From: Verticillium longisporum
Lineage: Eukaryota; Ascomycota; Sordariomycetes; Glomerellales; Plectosphaerellaceae
Direction: 5' to 3'
Assembly: GCA_019188255.1 (NCBI GenBank)
Contig: JAETXT010000005.1
Span: 1,674,001 to 1,738,000 of the forward strand
Length of the DNA: 64,000 nt
The position numbers and the translations under genes are program-made. This document shows, in pieces, positions 23,722-33,904 of this stretch. The notes beneath the pieces were generated by a model. That model did not search any database, was not told where the DNA came from, and saw only the letters and a program-made list of their open reading frames with translations. Positions within the stretch are counted from its first letter, which is position 1. Each line of letters starts with the position of its first letter.

Positions 23722-26027
23722 ATGGCATCTGTATCGTCCTTGGACAAGGACCTGCGCAAATTGCGCCTCGACAGATACACACCAGCCGCCGCCAATGAAG
23801 TCAAGTCATGGATTGAATCTACGCTCGGCGAGAGGCTCTCACCAGGTGATCTCCTTGAGAGCCTCAAGGATGGTGTGGCTCTCTGCAAGTACGAAATGCC
23901 CCTCCATGATACTCTGCATCGAGACGTAGACCCTCCATACTAATTAAATCTTCCTCCAAAAATAGGCTCGTCAATCTCGCGTTGCCCCCGCCAGGCATCA
24001 AGTTCAAGCAGTCCGCCATGCCGTTCGTCCAAATGGAGAACATCTCCCACTTTCTGCGCGCCTGCAAGTCTCCGCCACTGAACCTCCAGGAACACGACGT
24101 CTTCCTGACCGTCGACCTCTACGAACAAAAGGACCCCGCCCAGGTCCTGCAGTGCATCAGCGCCTTCAGCCGCGCCGCCCATGGCGCCAACCCCGCCAGG
24201 TTTTCCTCGGCCGTCGGTGGCCCCAAGCGCAGCAGCGTCCTGAGCCCCCAGAGCACCGGTCCGAACTCGCCGGCGCTGCCGGCCCGCAACAGAGGCCTGT
24301 CGACGGCGAGCAACGGCTCGTCCGCCTTTGGCGCCGGCCAGCAGCAGCGGCCCGCCCTGTCGTCGCACAAGACGGGTGACTCGGGCTCTGGCCGCTGGAG
24401 CCCCACCAAGAGCAGCCCCACAAAGCCTACGTCTCCCGTTAGCAGCTGGAGCCGCAAGGAGCACGAGGGTGCGACCTCGCCGGCCTGGAACATTGCGCAG
24501 TACGGCTACCTCGGCGGCGCCAGCCAGGGCAACCTCGGCATCTCGTTCGGTGGGCGCAGACAGATCACGAGCGCCGGCCCCTCCGTGCCCAGCTTCGCTG
24601 AGAAGCAGCGTCTGCGACGGGAGCGCGAGGCCGAGGAGGAGCAGCAGCGGCTGCAGGCGGAGGAGGAGCACAGGCGGCGCCAGGCCGAGCGCGAGGCCGA
24701 GGAGGAGCAAGCGCGCCTCGACGAGGAGCGCAGGTGGGAGGAGCAGACGCAGCTGCAGCGGGAGGCGTCGCGGCGCAAGGCTGAGGAGGAGAAGCGCAAG
24801 TGGGAGGAGGAGGAGCGGCAGTGGAAGATGACCGAGGAGAAGCGCCGTAGGGACGAGGAGGAGGCCGAGGCGCGGCTGGCGACCGAGAAGAACAGCTCGC
24901 GGAGCAACAGCGACGCGCGGCTGCGCGGCCAGTTCCTCAGCCAGTACAACGAGGAGCAGGCGCTCAAGCCGCAGAAGACGGGCAACGAGCGCATTGCCGA
25001 GCTCGAGCGTGAGCTCGAAAAGGCCCGCGAGCGCGAAAAACAGTATGAGCAGGAGCGGCAGGGCCGCACCGGGCAGCAGCCGCGCGTTGTCGAGGACCCC
25101 AAGTCAAGGGCCCGGTCGAGGAGTCGGCCTGCAGAGGGGAGCCCGCCCATGCGCCAGGACTCGTGGTCTCGCGGCGAACGCGAGGTCCTAAGGACGGCGT
25201 GGAACCAGTCGCAAGAACCGGGGCCCAGACCTGTACCGGCGCGGCCCGTGGCAGCCTCGCCTACGCCCTCGGCCAAGTCGCCTCGCCCGCTGCCTGATAT
25301 TGGCTCAGCCCTGAACAACCAGCGAGGCGTCATCTCGCCTCCGGCACCTACGCTCTCGCCCCGCCCCCTGCCTGATCCCGCGGCATTCGCAGCACCCGCC
25401 AAGGCTAAGAGTCCGAAGCAGGAACCCGCAGCCATTGCGCCGCCCCTGGTTGTCAAGAAGAACCATACGGGCAGCACACGGCCGCTTCCCGACCCCTCGG
25501 CATACACGTCAACTTCCTCCTCATCCCAACCTCCGCCGCCACAGCAGAATCGCACAGATGAGTTCCTCAGCAGCAACCCAGCCCCCGAGCAGGCGGCCCC
25601 GACACAGACATACTCGCGCGAGCTCGGCGCCACGGCCGAGCAGGACGGCGAGGACCGCCGGCGTGCGCAGAGCCAGGCCAAGACCAAGGCCGGCGGCTGG
25701 GCGTCCAAGTCGCTCCTCGAGCGCGAGATGGAGATGGAGAGGCAGCGGCAGCGCGAGTGGGAGGAGGCGCAGGAGGAGACGGCCAAGGCCGTGCGGTCCG
25801 GCGACGGCGTCGACGGTATCGGAGGCGGTGTCGGCGGCCGCTGGGACGTCGGCCAGTGGTCCGGCTTCACGGGCGGCGACAGCCAGAACAAGGGCGGTCA
25901 GGGCATCGGCGCCGGCCGGAGACAGATTGGGGCCGAGGCCGCTGCCGGGGGGGAGCAGGTGAGGGACCTAAGGGTGTGGGGATGCTTCGTCTTTTATTCT
26001 CGGGGGGTTTTCTGTAGATATGAATAA
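23722..26027 (+). CDS. Calponin-homology (transgelin/Scp1-like) domain protein with long coiled-coil and proline-rich tail
   Basis: Exons 23722-23888 and 23966-26027 (77-bp intron splitting the CH domain) give 742 aa. Residues about 20-130 form a single type 3 CH domain (WIESTLGERL, LKDGVALCKLVN, FKQSAMPFVQMENISHFL, LTVDLYEQKDPAQVL) as in transgelin/Scp1, which bundle actin. A calponin-like repeat, ISFGGRRQITSAGP, lies near residue 245. Then comes a roughly 150-residue Glu/Arg/Gln coiled coil, proline-rich stretches and a second GAGRRQIGAEA near the end. A cortical actin role is inferred. The 3' end is uncertain: GTGAGG at about 25960 with TTTCTGTAG before ATATGA could be a last intron that replaces the final 21 residues by a short end. 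Confidence 0.82.
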
Positions 26028-26887
26028 TATTCACAAGTCAGTTTACGCATGCTTGGGTACAGCGAAGAAGGTTGATGATGATTATATTTTACGCTGGGGG
26101 ACCTATCTAGGAAACGAATGTCCTGGCTTCCCTAGCTTCTACTTCTAAATACACACTGTAGACCGCGTCGATAGCCGACTTTACGAGAGACCATCTCTGC
26201 ATTTGGGGAGGTGCAAGAAGGGTCTTCAGGGGAGGACTGTGGAGCTACGGGCGTGGTCGTCTTGAGGGCTGGAAGTATGTGAATATAATGCCATTGCTGG
26301 CTACTTACGTACCCTAGTCAGAAGACAGCCCTATCAGTGTATGGGTTGTGCCAAACTTAGGTACAATGGCTCTCTGGATGATTCCCCGTAGAGTTGTTGT
26401 CGACCTGGTGCCGAGGTGTCCCTTCTTGTAGGGAGCAGCTGTGAAGCCGAAGCAGTGGCGAGGGAGGGAGCAATCCCTTCAGCATCATGACTGCCAGGAA
26501 CATTCATGACCTTGTCGTTCATTTTCGGGGCCATGTTGCTGTTCTCGCGAATACGCTTGGTTTCTTGCAATGGTCATCAGGCTGACGAATCATCTGTGAC
26601 CACGGGGCATGCAGATCATGGCTGCGAACCGTTTGCCTTGTCTGAAGTCAGCGGGTGCAAGCTGCGGCGCCCTTGGCCCTTCGAGAATGATGAGGCAGAC
26701 TGCAAGGCATCTTGCCATTTCTCTCTCTTCATCCATCTCGCCTCCGCTATCCTTGGCGTATCGGCGAAGCTCGCGGCGTCTATCGCTCTTCTTCGATCTG
26801 CTTTCACCCATCAGTTTTGCCAAGTTGACGTTGCGTCTGCATTGCAGTTCTGTTCTTGTACTCTGTATTTACCAGGAGACCACCACA
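26028..26887. other. Intergenic between the calponin-domain and ankyrin-type genes
   Basis: No recognised gene. The last 150 bp, with a CT-rich run (26717-26735), are probably the leader of the next gene. Confidence 0.45.
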
Positions 26888-29247
26888 ATGCCTGTGGAAC
26901 TCGTCATTGGTGTCGTCGGGCTCGCGATCCAGGCCATCGACACGTCGAAGAGAGTCAAGTCTGTGATCCAAAACTACCGCTCCGCACCACGAGATATCCA
27001 GAGACTCGAAACGAAGCTCGAGTTTGTCGAAGACCAATGCGCTCGCATCAAAACCATCTTCCGGGATGAGAACGTCGACCACCGTCAACGTCTCATCAGC
27101 GAGGCCATGAGCGAGAAGCTACTGCGCGACATTGATGGTACCATCAAAGAGCTCGAAGAAATAGTCAATGACTTGAAGAAGAGGGTTCCAAAGAAGGGAC
27201 TGATCGATGGGCCAGGAAGGCTTTTCGTCAAGCAGAAGGATTCCATTCAGAAGTTGGTCGCCGAGCTGGATGGTGACCTCGCCATGCTTGACCGAGCATT
27301 GACGCCTGATATTTAGTGTGTTACATCAGGAACCCATCCCTCCAGTTTGTGAGCTTTTATTCTAACGGTATTTGCAGCTCAAAAGTCGAGGTTTTACACC
27401 AAACTCTTGTCATATCGCCACAGCCTCAGAAGACGAGCGACATGCTCAACATCAGTGCGCCAGCAATGACGCCAATTCCCAGGAAGCTCCTGCCCTTCAC
27501 AGTGGTCGAAAGTAGCAAGTCTCCCATCATTCGGGCGAAGACGGAGGTGCGGAGCGAAGCTTCACGCTGGCTCTTCTCGCTCGAGGTCTATCATCAACAG
27601 AAGAAGAGAACCACTCAAGTTCGCTACAAGGACGAGTGCCAGCCCGACCGTGTGGATTATGAAAATAGTCTGATCTTGTCGCATTCCCTCTCATCATACC
27701 GTGTTCAATTTACCTGGCGACCAGGGTTCCTAGCCGCGCCATCTTTTGCACTGAGCATGCCTTATGTTGTCAACCTTTGGACATATGGGCGGAGATTTGA
27801 TGAGATTGCAGCCAAGATTAATTCAGCATTTGAAGACGATGACGTGGGGACCCTGCAAGAGCTTTTCAGCAAACGCAGTCTTTCGTTGAATGCCCAAGTT
27901 ATTGCATATGATCCTCGGAGGACGGGACCTTGTACGCTTTTCGAAGTAAGTTCCACGCGTATCTTTCGGGATTTATCTTTGCAACCATACAAGTGCTTGG
28001 TTCGCTTCATCAAGATTAACATGCAAATAGGCTGCAGCCGATTCCGGCTGCACACGTCTTTGCCGATTTCTTGGGAAACAAAGCCCTCTAGAGCTGAGAG
28101 ACAGAGCATATAATCGGTGAGTTCTAGTACATGCTACCTGCTCATCCAATTTCTGAGACTGACAAGGCACCTAAGCCTCGCAATTTTCTCATTATCATCT
28201 CGCCATTTACATGTCGGAAAAGATGGATGCAAATGCACACATCACGCTGCCGAAATTTTGGACATGGTACTTCCGAATTGGAAGCAAAACTCCATCGAGC
28301 CACTTTTCCGGTCCGTTGTTGGAAAATGTAAGAGTCCATCTCATCTTCAGTATTGCTTTGAAAGATGTCAAGGCTACATGTTTGATGAGTACCCACATCT
28401 TCGACAATTGAGCTGGAGTGCGGCGTTGCAATGCGTATTGAACATCGACGCCCCGGAGGGCAGTCCAATCTTCCAGGCACAACAATCACTTTTGAAATTG
28501 TTAGCAGAAGATACGACTGGCACGCAAAAGCCAATGTGCTTAGTCCCATTCCATTATACTATCAAGAGGGCATGTGAAGCGTCAGAATACTCTTCAGATA
28601 TCGAGAAAGCACTCGGCAGATGGCTGTACTTCCTTCAGATGGCCGGCGTTAATGTCCATGAATACTTGAAAGGCGAGTCAAAAGAAGTCGAAAGCCATCA
28701 GGAAGCAACATACAACATTGTACACCCAGGGTCATGGCACTTGTGGGGTTGTCATGTAACGATCACACTGGGAGCCGGATCTTGGGTGGCAACTTGTTCT
28801 CGTTTGATGGAGGTCGAAGGCAAGCAAAAAGCTTTCGAGATACGACAAATGTTCAAAGAGCTTGGTCCTGGTGGTTGCAATTCGCTAAAACCTTCCTTGA
28901 GGACCTGGGTCTCACTATCAGAAATCATGGATGGGGCTCCGGCTAGGGGACATATCGCCCGACTCAAAGAAATGAAGGAGTTCACTCGTCGCGAGTATTG
29001 GCCTTTTAGCTGCCCTATCCCCGAGTATGGATCAGCAAGAATGATGCCATATCTGGAACTTATTCCAGTTGTGACCGTGCTGTTACCTGGCGGGCTTCTC
29101 TACAGCTTTTGGGATTATACTCTCAAGCTAAGCACAGAGCGATTCGAACGGCGTCAACGGAAGAAAGTGGCTAAGAAAAGGGTGAGCCCAAGGTTGAAGA
29201 GGGGCGAAGGCACGCGAACGATGCCAGGAGCCTGGGTTGAGGGCTGA
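26888..29247 (+). CDS. Protein with STAND/NACHT-associated N-terminal helical region and ankyrin-like segment
   Basis: Proposed exons are 26888-27315, 27378-27945, 28031-28116 and 28167-29247, giving 720 aa with every junction in frame. The N-terminus (ELVIGVVGLAIQAIDTSKRVKSV, then LETKLEFVEDQCARI and coiled coil to about residue 140) resembles the helical N-terminal domain that precedes NACHT or ankyrin modules in fungal STAND-type proteins. The middle has a single ankyrin-like unit (GTLQELFSK, then CTLFEAAADSGCTRLCRFLG, split by intron 2). The C-terminal half is not recognised; it ends in a hydrophobic stretch (LIPVVTVLLPGGLLYSFW) and a basic tail. There is no P-loop. Role unknown; self/non-self or inflammasome-like signalling is only a family-level possibility. 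Exon 3 and the last acceptor are the least certain. Confidence 0.6.
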
Positions 29248-30110
29248 CGGTTTTCATGGGCATTCTTCAAGGATTTGAGCCAAGAATGTGATGAAGAAAG
29301 CCTCTGGTTTAGGTGTCCTTCGCATTGAATAGTGAAGACTCGTGCTTTCCTCTGCTCCAGGAGCGATCAGGCTGGCTTTAAAAACACCACATGTATCTGC
29401 CACAAGGAGCAGGCCATGGGCCTGCACCGAGCAGAGCTCAGCGGCGGCCATGGGGCGGCAGACGGTTTGCGAAAGTGTGAGCTAGACCTTGTCGCACTAG
29501 CTGTTCGACCACGTGCAAACGGCACGAAGATGAGCCAACAACCTGGATAGCTACCTACCCAGGCACCTTGGATAGGTACTCCATAAGACCAACCAGCGCC
29601 GCAATTCACTTTGAACTGGTAGGTAGCATGGCTCACCACCGACCAAAGACATACGGTGCGACCGCAACAAGATGATGCCTTGCGCAATGGCATGTGCGAG
29701 ATTCCCGAACAGAGGAGGATCGTCGCGCATGAAAGACATTAATCAACGTGACACAGGGGTCTCGGACCACCCACGAGCCTCGAGGAGATGAACTTCACGT
29801 CACCTCTGCCCCACATTGGACGACGTCTCTTGGAGACAAAACACCACGACTCCCGCGGGGGGGAATGCGAGCACTTGGCCATACATCACCGACGACCGAA
29901 TGCCTCCTCATCGGTTCCGCAGTCCTCGATGGGTTGATTGCTGCCTGGACTCACTGACCTTTGCGGCATTCATTACATGAGGCTGAAAGCCCGCCATTGC
30001 GAAACCTCCAACTACACCTTCCCATCGCCTCACTTGACAAACCACCCGTCCCTGTCTTACAAACCTGTTGAGCTACCACCCGCATACCCGAAGCCAAAAA
30101 GAACCTGACA
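29248..30110. other. Intergenic, promoter of the Hce2-type gene
   Basis: No coding sequence recognised. ACCTACC/GGTAGGTA motifs recur at 29552-29630. Confidence 0.5.
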
Positions 30111-30770
30111 ATGGCCCGCCGCACCGTCAACGTCCTCGCGCTCATCGCCCTCCTCCTCACGGCGTGCAGTCCGGTCCTCTCAGCCGCGCTCCCAGCCTGC
30201 AACCCCCCCTTCCCAAACACAACCTGCGAAGCCCTGAAAACGTCCTCCGGCGACCCAAAAGCCCTCTACCTCTCCACCTTCTTCGAGAAGACCGTCGACG
30301 CCGGCCCCGCAGGCCAACACGCACGGAACCGCACCACGGCAACCCCATGCCCCACCCTCCTCTGCGACGCCGCCTCGGCAATCTTCTCGGGCAAGTCGAC
30401 AGACCCCTCGGCCCCGGAAACAGCAGACTGCGCCCTCCTCGAGACCTGGGCGGCCGCGTCGAGCGGCCACTGGCTGCTCTCCGCGGCAGGGGCGGGCGGG
30501 GGCTGGACGCCGCTCGTCGCGACGGGGACGTGCGCTGTGGTCGCGCGCGCCGAGGTCGCTTTCGCCATCGGCACGGAGGACGTCGCGGACCTGCTCGGGA
30601 CGAGTATCCGGGACTACGGCATGGGAGATCGGGTCGAGGTGCTGGGGGTCATGCCCTGTGCTGCGGCTCGCGGGTTTGCTGCTGGCGGGGGAGAAAAGGG
30701 ACGCAATATCAAGATGGAGTGGTGGATTGTGCGGCCTGACATGGTGGAAAGTTTCCGACGGGGGAAATAA
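30111..30770 (+). CDS. Secreted protein with Hce2-like (Ecp2 effector family) domain
   Basis: Intronless, 219 aa. A clear signal peptide (MARR then a Leu/Ala core, cleavage after about VLSAA) is followed by a cysteine-containing extracellular domain. From residue about 100 the order of elements matches the Hce2 pattern: DCALLETW, a Trp/Gly stretch, then GTCAVVAR, FAIGTEDVADLLGTSI, DYG and VMPC. In Cladosporium Ecp2 and relatives this domain is a secreted effector/necrosis-inducing factor; activity here is not shown. Two N-glycosylation sequons occur early (NTT, NRT). GC-rich codon use is like the neighbours, so recent transfer is not indicated. Convergent with the HAM1-like gene 273 bp away. 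Confidence 0.62.
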   Translation: MARRTVNVLALIALLLTACSPVLSAALPACNPPFPNTTCEALKTSSGDPKALYLSTFFEKTVDAGPAGQHARNRTTATPCPTLLCDAASAIFSGKSTDPSAPETADCALLETWAAASSGHWLLSAAGAGGGWTPLVATGTCAVVARAEVAFAIGTEDVADLLGTSIRDYGMGDRVEVLGVMPCAAARGFAAGGGEKGRNIKMEWWIVRPDMVESFRRGK

Positions 30771-31043
30771 CGATGAAAGCAAGTCTGAGAGACAACCCGT
30801 GGCGAGATGGTCACAATTCATCTTCTTAAATCATGGGCTATTTATTACATGCTTCGGAATGGAAAAAACGTGCAAATGCTGTACTAGTCATATTACAACC
30901 ACCAGCGAACAAGGTCAAATTCATGTCAAACTCATGTAATTATATTATCTGCGGCTGCTTATTACCAAAGCCCTTCCTCATCCGGGTATAGCGTAGGACC
31001 TGAAAACTTCATGACAAGAGACAAAGGGAATTACTTTCATTTC

Positions 31044-33904
31044 TTAGCGGGTGAACAAAGGAGACTCCTGGCCAGCGTGGCCAAGGGGACCAGACTGAGA
31101 GTTGGGATTCTGGCTGGTCAGGCCGTCGCCGGTGAGGCTCTGGCCGCCAATGATGCCCTGGCCAGTGAGGCCCTGTCCGCCGAGTGCCTGGGCAGAGATG
31201 CCCTGGCCGGCGAGGGCAGAACCGCTGAGGCCTTGACCTCCGTAGCCCTGGCCGTCAAGACCCTGGCCTTGAGTGCCGTAGGTCTGACCGCCGAAAGCCT
31301 GGCCCGTGGCGTAAGCCTGGTTGTTGCCGTATCCCTGGCTGCCATGGGCCTGTCCGTTAGAGTATCCCTGACCCGAAGTAGGCTGGGCGCTTGTCTTGGG
31401 AGGGCTCATGGGGCCATGGGTCTTGCGCTGAATCTTAGGAGCGACGGGGATGTCGTTCGACTTGCTGGCCTTGCCAATGGAGAAGACAGGGCTCTCCCAG
31501 CGGTCTCCCTTGCGAGCGAGCTCCTTGTATTCGGTGGCCTTGGTGCTGATGCCTCCAGGAAGGTTGATGTTGGGGAAGATGCTGTCCTCCTTGGTCATGG
31601 CAACATTGACCTTCTTGTCCTGAGCAATCTCCTTGGCCTTCTGCTTCTGCTGCAGGGCGCGCTTCTGAGCGGCCGTGTAGTAGCGGTTGTAGATGTTGGG
31701 AGTACGCTCGGGATCGGAGCGAGCCTCGTCAAGGGCACGGTCAGCCTCCTGCTTGATCTGGTACAGCAGCTGGTCGAGCTGGTTGGCCTGATCCTTGAGG
31801 CTCTTCTCAACAGCCTTCTGCAGGGCGGGCTTGATGACCTTCATCATGATGGGCTTGAAGAGGTTGAAGAGAAGCTTGTGGTTGGACTGCTTCAGCTTGA
31901 TGCTCATGTTCTTGATGTCGACATCAACCTTCTCGATCTTGAAGAAGTTCTGGCGATCAGACTTGTCGGCGGTGGCGCACTTGGCCTTGAAGGAGAAACC
32001 ATCGCCAGCAAGAATGAAGTCGGCAACACCGGTATCGGTGATCGAAGGGAATCCCTGCTTGCGAGCGATGTGGTAGCTCACATCACGGAGATCCATCTGA
32101 ATACCGGAAACTTTGATGTCGAACACTTGCTTGTTCTTGTTGGCAATCTTCTTGCGGCCCCAGCGGAAGTGGTGCTCGGTGTTAATCTCCATGACGTTGG
32201 GCATGAAGTTGTCCGACTCGAGAACAAGGTTCTCGATGACAGCATCGAACTGAGGGTCGGAGTATTCGATGCGGGGAACGGGGATGTAGGCCGCATTCTC
32301 GAAGATAGCGGGAATGATAACCTCTGTAAGATCCTTGATGAGGTGGGGCTTGAATGTGGGCTTGCCGTTCTCATCGTTGCCGAGATCCTGGAAAAGCTTC
32401 TGAATGGACTGACCGAAGGCCTTGTTCTGAGGGTCGTTGTCAAACTCATTGATGATGAAGCGCATCTCGTCGACAACACGGTCAGTGTGCGAGCGGTACT
32501 TCTCGCGCAGGAGGTAGCGACCCTGGTCATACAGGCGGCGCCACTCCTCGTTGGAGGCGTCTTCGAGGATGTAACCCTGCTTCAGCAAGCAGCGACGGAT
32601 GTACTGGTTCATAGACTTGAACCAGCCCTTGAGCTCAGGGTCGCGGTCAGCGTCCTGGTAGATCTGGCCAATAGAGTTCCAAAGATCCTCGGTCGAAGTG
32701 CTGTTGGCGAAGCGCTCAATCAGAGTCCTGAGGTCGGACTCGGCCTGAGCCAGACCGCCGCGGGCCTCCCTGACAGTCCCAGAGCCGCCCTGAGCCATGG
32801 CCCTGGAGTGGCTACCATACTCCTCAGCGAGGTTGAGAAGAGTCTCGATGGCCTGAGAGTAATCCGGGTGCTGCTGGCACTCAAGAACCATCTTCTTGAG
32901 GCGCCAGATGGTCTGGTCACGGCGGTTCTCAGGCACCTTCTTGCTGAGGTAGTCACGAGCCTTGCGGCGGTGCTCCTCCTTGGACTTCTCGATCTGCTCC
33001 TGGATCTCAGGGATGTCGTTCTTGTCAACCTTCTCCTGGAGAGTCTGGTTCGCTTTGTAATCGCCAGCCTGCCCTTTCCCGCCGTGGTTGGTGCCCTGCT
33101 GTTGGTCGCGAGCAGTGGCCTGGGCGAGGTCATGAGGGTCGCTTGATCCAGTGGGGTGAGCAGCTTGGTTGCCAGCAGTGGCAACATCCTTCAGGTCCTT
33201 CTTGGCGTCACCCTTGTACAGGCCCTGGGCTTGTTTGCGCACGTTGTCCTTGGAAAAGTCGGGCGCTTCATGCCAGGTGTTGTCCTCGGCGGGGCGGTCA
33301 ATGTCATTGAGCTGCTCCTCGGAGGGTCGAACATGAGAAGCGGCATTGGTGGCTGCGTCTCCCGCGATGTCACGCAGCAGAACGGAAGCATCCTTCAGGA
33401 GCTTGCGGAACTGGCCGTTGGTGATGAGCAGAGTGCCGAGGGTCCTCAGACCCTGCAGGGCCTGGTCGCCATGCTGGTGGGCGGTCTCCTTGTTAACGGG
33501 GGCGCCAGGAACATTGACCGACTTGGCGTCCCACTGTTCCGTCTGCCAAATGAAGTCCTGGAGAAGGTTTCCTTGGTTCTTTGACAGAAGCAGGTGCTGG
33601 GCGTTCTTGACCACGTTGCGCGCGTCGGCTACCAGCGCACGACCCTCGGGAGAGAGTTTCTCAGGCGGGTTCGCGATGCCCTTGGAGTTGAGAAAGCTGT
33701 TCAGCGCGACATCAATTTGATCGTTCTGGTTACAAGTCAGCTAGAGGATCACAGATGCAGAAAAGGTTGCTGCGTGGGGGGCCAACTTACGGAAGGAACC
33801 TTGCCGGCCTGGAATGCGGAGATGATTCCGTAGAGCTGGAGCTTGCGGTTGACATCGGCCTCCTTCTTCTCGATGTCGGTAGGCTTGTTGACGTTGGCAG
33901 ACAT
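31044..33904 (-). CDS. HAM1-like protein (HAM1 N- and C-terminal domains, putative BPI-like lipid-binding fold)
   Basis: Exons 33904-33791 and 33725-31044 (65-bp intron, GTAAGT donor, AACCAG acceptor) give 931 aa. It is a fungal family of large cytoplasmic proteins annotated with HAM1_N and HAM1_C domains; the fold has been likened to lipid-binding tubular proteins, but function is poorly known. Typical stretches are MSANVNKPTDIEKKEADVN at the start, WNSIGQIYQDADRDPELKGW, YGRYLL-type helices, and IEKVDVDIKNMSIKLKQSNH toward the C-terminal domain. The last 100 residues are a degenerate Gly/Gln repeat built on GQGL-GGQG units. The long open frame on the opposite strand is a mirror of this gene's codon bias. 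Confidence 0.85.

Noticed and set aside
24506..25891. 461-codon Ser/Arg-rich frame on the minus strand
   Set aside because: Antisense of the coiled-coil and proline-rich tail of the calponin-domain gene; composition is explained by GAG/CAG complement.
31011..33146. 711-codon Leu/Val-rich open frame on the plus strand
   Set aside because: It is the mirror of the HAM1-like coding exon on the minus strand, which has family features; the plus frame has none.
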